Shown here in pieces: positions 54,755 to 62,599 of a stretch of 64,000 bases of DNA. This stretch comes from Calothrix sp. PCC 7507 (lineage in GTDB: Bacteria; Cyanobacteriota; Cyanobacteriia; Cyanobacteriales; Nostocaceae), in contig NC_019682.1 of assembly GCF_000316575.1 (NCBI RefSeq), positions 372,001 through 436,000 on the forward strand, written 5' to 3'. Within the stretch, counting starts at the first letter, position 1, and each line of letters begins with the position of its first letter. The position numbers and the translations under genes are program-made. The notes below the pieces were generated by a model. It saw only the letters and a list, made by a program, of their open reading frames with translations. It was not told the origin of the DNA and did not search any database.

Positions 54755-57202
54755 ATGTTTGAACACTTCACTTCCGAAGCAATTAAAGTCATTATGCTCG
54801 CTCAGGAGGAAGCTCGTCGTCTGGGACACAATTTTGTAGGAACTGAGCAAATTCTCCTGGGTTTGATGGGAGAAGGAACTGGGGTTGCTGCTAAGGTGCT
54901 GTCCGAATTGGGCGTCACTCTTAAAGATGCGCGTCGGGAAGTCGAAAAAATTATTGGTAGAGGTTCTGGTTTTGTACCACCGGAAATTCCCTTTACCCCC
55001 AAAGTGAAAAGCCTCTTTGAGCAATCCTTTAAGGAAGCTCACAGCCTGGGACACAACTACATTAATACTGAACACGTACTCCTGGGATTGACCGAGGCTG
55101 GTGAAGGTGTCGCCGCTAAAGTACTACAAAATCTGGGAGTTGACCTCAAAAGTGTCCGCAGTGCGGTGATTCGTCGTTTGGGTGACAACCCAAATGTCGC
55201 GGCTGGCGGTGGTCAAAGACGCACCCAAACACTGAGTTTAGAAGAGTTTGGCAGGAATTTGACCAAATTAGCCCAAGAGGGTAGACTCGACCCCGTAGTT
55301 GGTCGCGAGAAGGAAATTGAACGTACTATCCAAATTCTCGGCCGCCGGACGAAGAATAACCCCGTGTTGATTGGGGAGCCAGGCGTTGGTAAAACTGCGA
55401 TCGCAGAAGGTCTAGCTCAACGTATTATCAACCAAGATGTACCCGAAGTTTTGCTAAACAAGCAGGTCATCAGTCTGGATATGGGTTCTTTAGTCGCAGG
55501 AACTCGCTTCCGTGGCGATTTTGAAGAACGCCTGAAGAAAGTCATGGAAGAAATCCGCTCTGTCGGAAATATCATCTTGGTAATTGATGAAGTCCACACC
55601 CTCGTGGGTGCTGGTGGGACAGAAGGCGGTTTAGATGCAGCGAATATCCTCAAACCAGCCTTAGCACGGGGTGAACTCCAGTGTATTGGTGCAACCACCC
55701 TCAATGAGTACCGTCAACACATTGAACGTGATGCAGCCTTAGAGCGTCGTTTCCAGCCAATTTTGGTGGGGGAACCCTCGGTAGCAGAAACAGTGCAAAT
55801 TCTCTACGGCTTGCGGAGCGCCTATGAGCAGCACCATAAAGTACATATTTCTGATGCAGCCGTTTTAGCCGCCGCTGAATTGTCAGACCGCTATATCAGC
55901 GATCGCTTTTTGCCAGATAAAGCCATAGACTTAATTGATGAAGCTGGTTCCCGCGTCCATTTACGCAACTCTCAAATTTCTAGCAATAAAGAACTAAAGC
56001 GCGAACTGACTGGTGTCAGCAAATCCAAAGACGAAGCAGTCAGACTCCAGGATTTCGGCAAAGCTGGTAAGTTACGCAACCAGGAATTACAACTCACTTC
56101 TCAACTCCATCCCGAACTACAAAACGACCAAAATGTCAACATCCCCATCGTCGATGAGGAAGACATCGCCCAAATCGTCGCCTCTTGGACTGGTGTCCCA
56201 GTTAACAAGCTAACTGAATCAGAGTCAGAGTTGCTGTTGCACTTGGAAGACACCCTGCACAAACGACTCATTGGTCAAGAGCAAGCAGTTACCGCCGTCT
56301 CCCGTGCCATCCGCCGCGCTAGAGTTGGGTTAAAGAACCCCAACCGTCCCATCGCCAGCTTTATCTTCTCTGGTCCCACCGGAGTTGGTAAAACCGAATT
56401 AGCCAAAGCCTTAGCCGCTTACTTCTTCGGCGCTGAAGATTCGATGATTCGCCTGGATATGTCCGAATACATGGAAGGTCACACCGTCTCCAAGCTAATT
56501 GGTTCACCTCCAGGTTATGTCGGATACGATGACGGTGGACAACTAACGGAAGCTGTGCGGCGCAAACCTTACTCAGTGTTGCTATTCGACGAAATCGAAA
56601 AAGCGCACCCCGATGTATTTAATATGCTGCTGCAACTGTTAGATGACGGTCATCTCACGGATGCTAAAGGTCGCAAGGTAGACTTCAAGAACACCCTGAT
56701 AATTTTGACTTCCAACATTGGTTCTAAGGTGATTGAAAAAGGCGGCGGCGGCTTAGGTTTTGACTTCGATAATCAAGCCGATGCTAGTTACAACCGCATC
56801 CGCACCTTGGTAAATGAAGAACTCAAAGCTTACTTCCGTCCTGAGTTCCTCAACCGTCTGGATGACATCATAGTCTTCACCCAACTTTCTAAGGATGAAG
56901 TCAAGCAGATTTCGGAAATCTTGTTACGTGAAGTTTCTAGCCGCTTGACAGAAAGGGGAATTACCTTAGAAGTTACAGAACGCTTCAAAGAACGTGTAGT
57001 TCAAGAGGGCTATAACCCCAGCTACGGCGCTAGACCTTTACGCCGAGCCATTATGCGCCTCTTAGAAGATTCCCTCGCCGAAGCCTTGCTAGCTGGTCAA
57101 ATTACAAATGGTGACACAGCTATTGTGGATGTGGATGATGACGGTCAGGTGAGAGTAGAAAAGTCAGAAAGGCGCGAGTTACTTTTGGCGAATGTTGGCT
57201 AA
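54755..57202 (+). CDS. clpC: ClpC, HSP100 chaperone subunit of the Clp protease
   Basis: An 815-residue class I HSP100 ATPase that unfolds proteins and feeds them into ClpP. Two Clp_N repeats (residues 1-140; [19 protein letters not shown] and [19 protein letters not shown]) precede AAA-1 (Walker A GEPGVGKT near 211, [15 protein letters not shown] near 275), a middle region with a UVR-like helix pair (about 425-445), and AAA-2 ([11 protein letters not shown] near 546, [15 protein letters not shown] near 612). GGGLGFDF near 668 is the ClpP-binding loop. It matches cyanobacterial/chloroplast ClpC over its full length. Single gene with a strong terminator downstream. Confidence 0.98.
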   Translation: MFEHFTSEAIKVIMLAQEEARRLGHNFVGTEQILLGLMGEGTGVAAKVLSELGVTLKDARREVEKIIGRGSGFVPPEIPFTPKVKSLFEQSFKEAHSLGHNYINTEHVLLGLTEAGEGVAAKVLQNLGVDLKSVRSAVIRRLGDNPNVAAGGGQRRTQTLSLEEFGRNLTKLAQEGRLDPVVGREKEIERTIQILGRRTKNNPVLIGEPGVGKTAIAEGLAQRIINQDVPEVLLNKQVISLDMGSLVAGTRFRGDFEERLKKVMEEIRSVGNIILVIDEVHTLVGAGGTEGGLDAANILKPALARGELQCIGATTLNEYRQHIERDAALERRFQPILVGEPSVAETVQILYGLRSAYEQHHKVHISDAAVLAAAELSDRYISDRFLPDKAIDLIDEAGSRVHLRNSQISSNKELKRELTGVSKSKDEAVRLQDFGKAGKLRNQELQLTSQLHPELQNDQNVNIPIVDEEDIAQIVASWTGVPVNKLTESESELLLHLEDTLHKRLIGQEQAVTAVSRAIRRARVGLKNPNRPIASFIFSGPTGVGKTELAKALAAYFFGAEDSMIRLDMSEYMEGHTVSKLIGSPPGYVGYDDGGQLTEAVRRKPYSVLLFDEIEKAHPDVFNMLLQLLDDGHLTDAKGRKVDFKNTLIILTSNIGSKVIEKGGGGLGFDFDNQADASYNRIRTLVNEELKAYFRPEFLNRLDDIIVFTQLSKDEVKQISEILLREVSSRLTERGITLEVTERFKERVVQEGYNPSYGARPLRRAIMRLLEDSLAEALLAGQITNGDTAIVDVDDDGQVRVEKSERRELLLANVG

Positions 57203-57304
57203 TATTTATACCAAGCAACTTTGCTGTATTATCTGAAATTCGAGGCATTTCCCGTCTCATGTAGGAATGTAGGAGAGAATAACTACTCGCAAATATGATT
57301 TCTG

Positions 57305-57333
57305 CCCTAGTATAAATACTAGGGTATTTTTTT
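57305..57333 (+). terminator. Intrinsic terminator after clpC
   Basis: CCCTAGTA, loop TAAA, TACTAGGG, then TATTTTTTT: a perfect 8-bp stem with a T-run, 100 bases after the stop codon. It also stands 49 bases from the end of the convergent yidD gene. Confidence 0.88.
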
Positions 57334-57381
57334 GTGTAATTCTTGATCAAGGGGATGTTGACCGAAAGCAAGCCACTACAT

Positions 57382-57900
57382 TCAGCTCCCGCAACTGCCA
57401 CAATCGAAACTGCTACAATCCGCCCCACTACAATCAAGGGAACCACAATCAGCCGCACCACAATCAAGGGAACCGCAATCAGGAATTATGCTGAGAACTT
57501 CAGTGCAATTGCAACTGACATCAGCACAGTCAGCGCAGGAAGTGTTATCACCACTAATGAATGAGGATTTTTTCGGTTGGCGTGGGAGAGTATCTGATTC
57601 TTCCTCTTCCTCAATTGATTCTAGGTCATCACCTTGCGATCGCCTACTGTGGATCTTTTCCCAGCGCAGAATTTGATTGGCTTGCTTGCAAGCTGGAAAT
57701 CGTTCCCGGGACTTGACAAATGCAGCCTTAAGCCCATCTTCGGCAACGACTCGCTTAATATACTGGGAGCAAGACTCACCACCATATAACACTCGGTGAG
57801 CGCAAACAAAGCCTTTATGCGGGGAAATGTGTTTTTGATATCCAGTAATTGCAGCCACACCAACTTGTCTGGAAAGAGAATCGAATAGGGGAATTTGCAT
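57382..57900 (-). CDS. yidD: YidD membrane-insertion factor with Cys-centred pentapeptide tail
   Basis: A 172-residue protein. Residues 1-80 are the YidD domain (GYQKHISPHKGFVCAHRVLY, GGESCSQYIKRVV, RFPACKQANQILRW), which helps YidC insert proteins into the membrane. After an acidic linker (LESIEEEEESD) the tail has CADCADVSCNC, then six repeats of five residues with a D-C core (DCGSL, DCGAA, DCGSL, DCSGA, DCSSF, DCGSC). The spacing and the [A/L/F]-D-C-[G/S] pattern follow the pentapeptide-repeat rule A-D-L-x-x with Cys in the central place. Standalone YidD proteins are usually 70-110 residues. The DNA carries a matching 30-bp direct repeat (57427-57483). Confidence 0.9.
   Translation of the reverse strand: MQIPLFDSLSRQVGVAAITGYQKHISPHKGFVCAHRVLYGGESCSQYIKRVVAEDGLKAAFVKSRERFPACKQANQILRWEKIHSRRSQGDDLESIEEEEESDTLPRQPKKSSFISGDNTSCADCADVSCNCTEVLSIIPDCGSLDCGAADCGSLDCSGADCSSFDCGSCGS
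57425..57484. repeat. 30-bp direct repeat encoding the YidD tail
   Basis: CACAATCAAGGGAACC occurs in two adjacent 30-base units, starting near 57427 and 57457, the first slightly diverged. Thirty bases equal two pentapeptides, so the tail grew by in-frame unit duplication. Confidence 0.75.
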
Positions 57901-57967
57901 TTTGTGTGCTATTCACTACTTTGCCATAATCTGGCATCTCATCCATCCAAGGTTAATTTTGCTCTAG

Positions 57968-58486
57968 CTAAAAATTATTTTTCTTTATAATTAAAGAACG
58001 TAGAGCAGCGTTGACTACTTCAGAATTAGGGAAAACTTCTGCAACATCAGGATCTAAAATAACATTCACCTTTTCAATATTCTTTTGTCCCTGTTTAACT
58101 TTTCCCTGACGATTGTTTCTAAAATCAGATTCTAGCTGAGGTTCATTTAGTTTCTTAGCCAGAGACTCCCAACTATTAACTTTCAGTTGAAAGTGTGCCT
58201 TTGCCTCACGTAAAGTCTTAAACTTCTGCTTGAGAATATCGGCAGTATAAAGATACTTCTGACTTATCTGGAGTTGTTGGTTAAGGTCTTCCTCAACCAT
58301 ATCGACTACTTCATCAACAAGTTTGTCATAATTTTCAGAAATCTGAGCAGCGGCTCCCAAAATCCGGGAGGTGGCTTTTATTTGCACATCAGTTTCTTGC
58401 TTGAGCCGATCAGCAATACTACGAATTTGATCGCCCAACTTTGGTTTGCGTTGAGTTCGTTGGGTTGGTACTGATTCTTTGCTCAT
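57968..58486 (-). CDS. Helical hypothetical protein, downstream member of a two-gene unit
   Basis: A 172-residue, highly charged protein, mostly helical by composition, with TDVQIKATSRILGAAAQISE and a Lys/Glu-rich middle (QISQKYLYTADILKQKFKTL). The C-terminal third has NVILDPDVAEVFPNSEVVNA, ending in ALRSLIIKKNNF, a pattern often seen at the end of proteins that contain a folded tail domain. No family is recognised and no membrane segment or signal peptide is present. It starts 12 bases after the stop of the coiled-coil gene, so the two are surely one operon. Confidence 0.7.
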   Translation of the reverse strand: MSKESVPTQRTQRKPKLGDQIRSIADRLKQETDVQIKATSRILGAAAQISENYDKLVDEVVDMVEEDLNQQLQISQKYLYTADILKQKFKTLREAKAHFQLKVNSWESLAKKLNEPQLESDFRNNRQGKVKQGQKNIEKVNVILDPDVAEVFPNSEVVNAALRSLIIKKNNF

Positions 58487-58498
58487 GAAGAGGCTTCT

Positions 58499-59236
58499 TT
58501 ATTCGGAAAGGATATCTTTAACAGCAAGCCAAATACGTCTAAACTTCTGTACCAAATTTACAGGATTGTTTGTTGTTTCTTCCACCGCCGAATCAACTAA
58601 AGATTGAATCCGATCCATACGCTCTGCTACCAAGTAGAGGTTATTTACAGCTTCATCCTTACCGGCAATGGACTCACGCAATAACACAACCATCTGACTG
58701 ATTTCTTGCTTTAGTTTAGCGTTCTCGGCTTTACGGCGAGTTTCCCATCCCTTAATACTTGCTTTTGACCGTCGCTCATACTTGAGTTCTGCTTTCGTCT
58801 CATTATATAAAGTTAAATACCTATCTCGCTCAGAGTTTGCTATTTCATATTGAGCAAGTAATTCGGATGCTCTCGCTTTTTCTTCGTTGTAGAGGGTAAG
58901 AGTATGTTGATAACTTTGTTGCCCATCAAGATATAGCTGATAATTTTTATCAGCGCGTTCTTTTAGCTCATAAGCCTCGATTTGGTAAGTTTGAATCTTT
59001 TGCTCAACAAGAACAAGTTGAGAAGCAGCTGCTTGATTTTCTTGGGCGCGTTGTTCCCACTCATCACGTTGAGTAGCAGCTTCTTGATACTCTTTTTTGT
59101 ATTGCTCACGATCAGCACGAGCATTCATTAATAACTGTTTAAGCTCATGATAAGAAAGTGGTTCTTTCGCAGGTGGATGAGGATTGTTGACAGGGGGATT
59201 TTTGCGACGATCCTTGTCTGCGTCTCGCATAGCCAT
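58499..59236 (-). CDS. Long coiled-coil hypothetical protein, upstream member of a two-gene unit
   Basis: A 245-residue protein. Residues 1-28 are basic and Pro-rich (MAMRDADKDRRKNPP), and residues of about 30-215 form an almost unbroken coiled coil rich in Glu, Gln, Tyr and Ala (EQYKKEYQEAATQRDEWEQR and EKARASELLAQYEIANSERD). KASIKGWETRRKAENAKLKQ near 165 marks a possible break. The last 25 residues (FRRIWLAVKDILSE) are amphipathic. There is no membrane span. The family is unknown to me; in filamentous cyanobacteria such proteins can form intracellular filaments, but nothing here proves that. Confidence 0.72.
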   Translation of the reverse strand: MAMRDADKDRRKNPPVNNPHPPAKEPLSYHELKQLLMNARADREQYKKEYQEAATQRDEWEQRAQENQAAASQLVLVEQKIQTYQIEAYELKERADKNYQLYLDGQQSYQHTLTLYNEEKARASELLAQYEIANSERDRYLTLYNETKAELKYERRSKASIKGWETRRKAENAKLKQEISQMVVLLRESIAGKDEAVNNLYLVAERMDRIQSLVDSAVEETTNNPVNLVQKFRRIWLAVKDILSE

Positions 59237-59472
59237 AACTCAACTTTCTAAATGAGCATCACTTAACTATAAATGGTAGCTTATTAAACATTGAATCGCA
59301 GCATGATGACAATACGCACATTTGTTCGGTTTGGATTCCCCAGTAGTGAGTATTTCGTATCGAAAAATTAAGGAATATTGCGTTTCCTGCAAAACCTGAC
59401 GGTGGAGCGCGAAATCAGGCAAAACTCCGTGGTACGATGCTCTCGGTAAATGTGAAGATCGGGAGAAAACCT

Positions 59473-60693
59473 TTGACACTACGGGTTGCTGTTGTTGGCT
59501 CAGGCCCAGCTGGTTCATCTGCCGCTGAGACACTGGCAAAAGCTGGAATTGAAACTTACCTGATTGAGCGGAAGCTAGACAATGCCAAGCCTTGTGGCGG
59601 GGCGATTCCCCTGTGTATGGTGAGTGAATTTGACCTACCACCAGAGATTATCGATCGCCGTGTGCGGAAGATGAAAATGATTTCACCCTCGAATCGTGAG
59701 GTTGATATCAATCTGATCAATGAAGATGAATATATAGGAATGTGCCGCCGCGAAGTCCTAGATGGTTTTCTGCGGGAGCGGGCGGCTAAATTAGGTGCAA
59801 TTTTAATTAATGCTACCGTTCATAAACTCGATATACCCGGCAACAATACCGACCCCTATACTATCCATTATGTTGACCACACAGAAGGTGGCGCACAAGG
59901 GATTGCCAAAACCCTGAAAGTGGATTTAGTGATTGGGGCGGATGGGGCGAATTCTCGCATTGCTAAAGAAATGGATGCTGGGGATTATAATTATGCGATC
60001 GCCTTCCAGGAGCGAATTCGCTTACCCGAAGACAAAATGGCATACTATAACGATCTTGCTGAAATGTATGTCGGCGATGACGTTTCTACAGACTTCTATG
60101 CTTGGGTATTCCCCAAATATGACCACGTAGCTGTGGGTACTGGGACAATGCAGGTACATAAAGCCAGCATTAAACAGTTGCAAGCTGGCATCCGCGCCCG
60201 TGCTTCCGAAAAGCTAGCAGGCGGTAAAATTATCAAAGTCGAAGCCCACCCCATCCCTGAACATCCCCGTCCCCGTCGGGTTGTTGGGCGTATCGCTTTG
60301 GTGGGTGATGCTGCTGGCTATGTTACCAAATCTTCTGGTGAAGGTATTTACTTCGCTGCCAAATCTGGGCGGATGTGTGCCGAAACTATTGTCGAAGCTT
60401 CCAATAATGGTAGCCGCATTCCTACAGAGAATGACCTGAAAGTCTACCTGAAGCGCTGGGATAAGAAATACGGACTGACCTACAAGGTATTGGACATCCT
60501 GCAATCTGTATTCTATCGTTCAGATGCTACCCGCGAGGCGTTTGTGGAAATGTGCGGCGACTTGGATGTGCAAAAGCTCACATTCGATAGCTATCTGTAT
60601 AAGACAGTTGTCCCCGCTAATCCCATCACCCAACTAAAAATTACAGCCAAGACGATAGGTAGTCTAATTCGCGGTAACGCTTTAGCGCCTTAA
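59473..60693 (+). CDS. chlP: Geranylgeranyl reductase ChlP
   Basis: An FAD-dependent reductase that saturates the geranylgeranyl chain to phytyl for chlorophyll and tocopherol. I place the start at the TTG at 59473, 7 bases after GGGAG, which gives 406 residues, the normal length; an ATG at 59437 would add 12. The FAD loop is VAVVGSGPAGSSAAETLAKA at the N-terminus, followed by NAKPCGGAIPLCMVSEFDLP and RRVRKMKMISPSNREVDI, and later RIALVGDAAGYVTKSSGEGI (second FAD motif). All are characteristic of ChlP. It is a single gene. Confidence 0.97.
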   Translation: MTLRVAVVGSGPAGSSAAETLAKAGIETYLIERKLDNAKPCGGAIPLCMVSEFDLPPEIIDRRVRKMKMISPSNREVDINLINEDEYIGMCRREVLDGFLRERAAKLGAILINATVHKLDIPGNNTDPYTIHYVDHTEGGAQGIAKTLKVDLVIGADGANSRIAKEMDAGDYNYAIAFQERIRLPEDKMAYYNDLAEMYVGDDVSTDFYAWVFPKYDHVAVGTGTMQVHKASIKQLQAGIRARASEKLAGGKIIKVEAHPIPEHPRPRRVVGRIALVGDAAGYVTKSSGEGIYFAAKSGRMCAETIVEASNNGSRIPTENDLKVYLKRWDKKYGLTYKVLDILQSVFYRSDATREAFVEMCGDLDVQKLTFDSYLYKTVVPANPITQLKITAKTIGSLIRGNALAP

Positions 60694-60717
60694 TTTTGAC
60701 TGCACTTTTGAGTGTCA

Positions 60718-60796
60718 ACAGAGGAGATGAAGGGCAGAACAGTTATCAGTTAACAGTTGAGATGATTTGTCCTTCGCCTCCTCTGTAATTTTTTCT
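60718..60796 (+). terminator. Possible terminator after chlP
   Basis: CAGAGGAGATGAAGG (60718-60732) is matched by CCTTCGCCTCCTCTG (60772-60786) with two mismatches; TAATTTTTTC follows at once. The loop is long and contains heptamer-type CAGTTATCAGTTAACAG sequence, so a repeat may have been inserted in the loop. Confidence 0.5.
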
Positions 60797-60817
60797 TGAC
60801 TAATTATCATAAATGTG

Positions 60818-61492
60818 CTATTGGTCAGCGGTGATGAACGCGATCGCAAAACCATCATACCCTTTGCTACCCACAGTCTGAATCGCCGTCGTGCTGACAC
60901 GCTTTTCTGCAGCCAGCCGCTCGTTAAATCGGCGTATCCCCTGCACATTAGGATCGTCACTAGTAGAGTCAATCACCGCGCCGTTACGCACCACATTATC
61001 GGCAATGATTAAGCTACCACGACGGGAAAGTTTCAGCGCCCACGCCAAGTAATCCGGATTGCTGGGCTTATCAGCATCAATAAATATCAAGTCAAAGCTG
61101 CGTCCCTCGGCGGCGATTTGGGGTAGGGTATCCAGCGCCCGCCCACAGCGGATATCAACAATCTTATCTAACCCAGCGCGTACGATGTTAGCGCGGGCGA
61201 CTTCGGCGTGTTTTGGGTTCGCCTCTAACGTAATCAGACAACCATCCGCAGGTAGCGCCCGTCCCAGCCAAATCGTGCTGTAGCCGCCCAGCGTGCCAAT
61301 TTCCAGGATAGTCCGCGCCCCATGAATCTGCGCTAACAACAGCAGCAACTTTCCCTGGTTCGGGGAAACGTTATGTGGGGGTAGCCCAGCTATAGCGCTA
61401 GACTGCAGGGTTGCATCTAGCACCGGATCTGGCGGTACAAATAGATCAGTGATATATTCATCAACTGCAGTCCATTGCTCCTGTGTCATCAC
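60818..61492 (-). CDS. SAM-dependent O-methyltransferase (caffeoyl-CoA OMT-like)
   Basis: A 224-residue cation-dependent O-methyltransferase. The SAM-binding strand and loop ILEIGTLGGYSTIWLGRAL is near residues 60-78, LITLEANPKHAEVARANI near 88, and FDLIFIDADKPSNPDYLAW near 134 supplies the metal-binding Asp residues; LIIADNVVRNGAV near 161 is the other metal site. Enzymes of this type methylate catechol-like hydroxyls; the natural substrate is unknown here. It is convergent with chlP and stands alone. Confidence 0.93.
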   Translation of the reverse strand: MMTQEQWTAVDEYITDLFVPPDPVLDATLQSSAIAGLPPHNVSPNQGKLLLLLAQIHGARTILEIGTLGGYSTIWLGRALPADGCLITLEANPKHAEVARANIVRAGLDKIVDIRCGRALDTLPQIAAEGRSFDLIFIDADKPSNPDYLAWALKLSRRGSLIIADNVVRNGAVIDSTSDDPNVQGIRRFNERLAAEKRVSTTAIQTVGSKGYDGFAIAFITADQ

Positions 61493-61532
61493 TCTTTATT
61501 CGGGTAGTGTACAAATTTTTGGCGTTGTGTTT

Positions 61533-61565
61533 AGATCCCCGACTTCTTAAAGAAGTCGGGGATCT
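61533..61565. repeat. Perfect 16-bp inverted repeat, Nostoc-type interspersed palindrome
   Basis: AGATCCCCGACTTCTT, one A, then its exact reverse complement. It lies between the divergent ends of the methyltransferase start and the msrA stop. The sequence is of a kind that recurs in Nostoc genomes, in my recollection; it could also terminate msrA-directed transcripts from the right only if followed by T, which it is not. Confidence 0.75.
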
Positions 61566-61674
61566 CGCAGCCCATCAAAATTAATGAGACAGACCACTAG
61601 TACTGTGCTACTACGATGTATATTTGATTAACGCACAAATTCAGCCTTTTCACGCCACCACGTACTGAACAGCA

Positions 61675-62343
61675 CTACCCACTCACCTGTGATTCAATAA
61701 TCCCTACAGGACAAGCAACGTTTGTCCCACCTAAACCACAATACCCATTAGGGTTCTTGGCTAGGTATTGTTGATGGTAGCCTTCGGCGTAGTAAAATTC
61801 AGGGGCATCTAAGATTTCTGTAGTAATCTTGCCGTAGCCTGCACTGTTGAGGGATTGTTGATAGGCTGACTGTGATGCTTCAGCGAGCTTTCTTTGACTT
61901 TCAGAATAAACGTAAATCCCCGAACGATATTGAGTCCCAGCGTCATTACCCTGGCGCATTCCTTGGGTGGGGTTGTGGCTTTCCCAAAAGGTTTTGAGGA
62001 GTTGGAAATAACTAATTACCTTGGGATCAAATACAACTAATACCACTTCGTTGTGACCAGTTTTTCCAGAACACACTTCTTCGTATGTGGGGTTGGGTGT
62101 GAAACCAGCCGCGTAACCAACTGCAGTAGTGTAAACGCCCTCAAGTTGCCAAAATTTGCGTTCTGCACCCCAAAAGCAGCCTAAGCCAAAGATGGCTTTT
62201 TCTAGGTTATCTGGGAATGGCGGTTTGAGTGGATGGCTGTTGACATAGTGATTAGCCGGTACTCGCATGGATTCAGCCCTCCCTGGTAAAGCTTCCTCAG
62301 GGTTGGGCATAGCTGTTTTCTTACCTAATCCAAATAGTGCCAT
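61675..62343 (-). CDS. msrA: Peptide-methionine (S)-S-oxide reductase MsrA
   Basis: A 222-residue enzyme that reduces methionine-S-sulfoxide in oxidised proteins. The catalytic Cys lies in [14 protein letters not shown] near residue 56. [32 protein letters not shown], and [19 protein letters not shown] are hallmarks of MsrA. The C-terminal segment [20 protein letters not shown] contains two Cys that can act as resolving residues. The first 45 residues are an extension typical of plant/cyanobacterial forms. Single gene. Confidence 0.97.
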   Translation of the reverse strand: MALFGLGKKTAMPNPEEALPGRAESMRVPANHYVNSHPLKPPFPDNLEKAIFGLGCFWGAERKFWQLEGVYTTAVGYAAGFTPNPTYEEVCSGKTGHNEVVLVVFDPKVISYFQLLKTFWESHNPTQGMRQGNDAGTQYRSGIYVYSESQRKLAEASQSAYQQSLNSAGYGKITTEILDAPEFYYAEGYHQQYLAKNPNGYCGLGGTNVACPVGIIESQVSG

Positions 62344-62451
62344 TGATTGTGACTCTGATTTTTGATAATTATTTTTACCTTACTTAATATTTTAACTACT
62401 CAGGCGATCGCTCTCGATGGTGAAAGCCGTAACTTCCCGTACAGCTGTCAT

Positions 62452-62488
62452 ACAATTTTGGATTTTAGATTTTGGATTTTGGATTGAC
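62452..62488. repeat. Interspersed GATTTTGGATT-type repeat, noncoding copy
   Basis: Plus strand reads AATTTTGGATTTTAGATTTT then GGATTTTGGATTG. This is the same motif as at 14791 (inside the Wzt-like gene) and 26921. A minus-strand frame through it would read Q-N-P-K-S-K-I-Q-N, as in Wzt. Confidence 0.75.
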
Positions 62489-62599
62489 TCCAAAAAATCA
62501 CATTGTTTTGAGGAGATTTCCAGGAAATTATCATCGATTATGAGTAGGGGCAAACAACCGTTTGCTCTCCTCCAAAGTGCCATTTGTATTTACGAATGA

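Noticed and set aside
57425-57484. CRISPR-like repeat near yidD
   Set aside because: The 30-bp units are directly adjacent, in frame, and inside a coding gene; they encode pentapeptides.
59267-59641. 124-codon minus-strand frame
   Set aside because: Lies opposite the start of chlP and its protein shows no family features; it is a shadow of the real gene.
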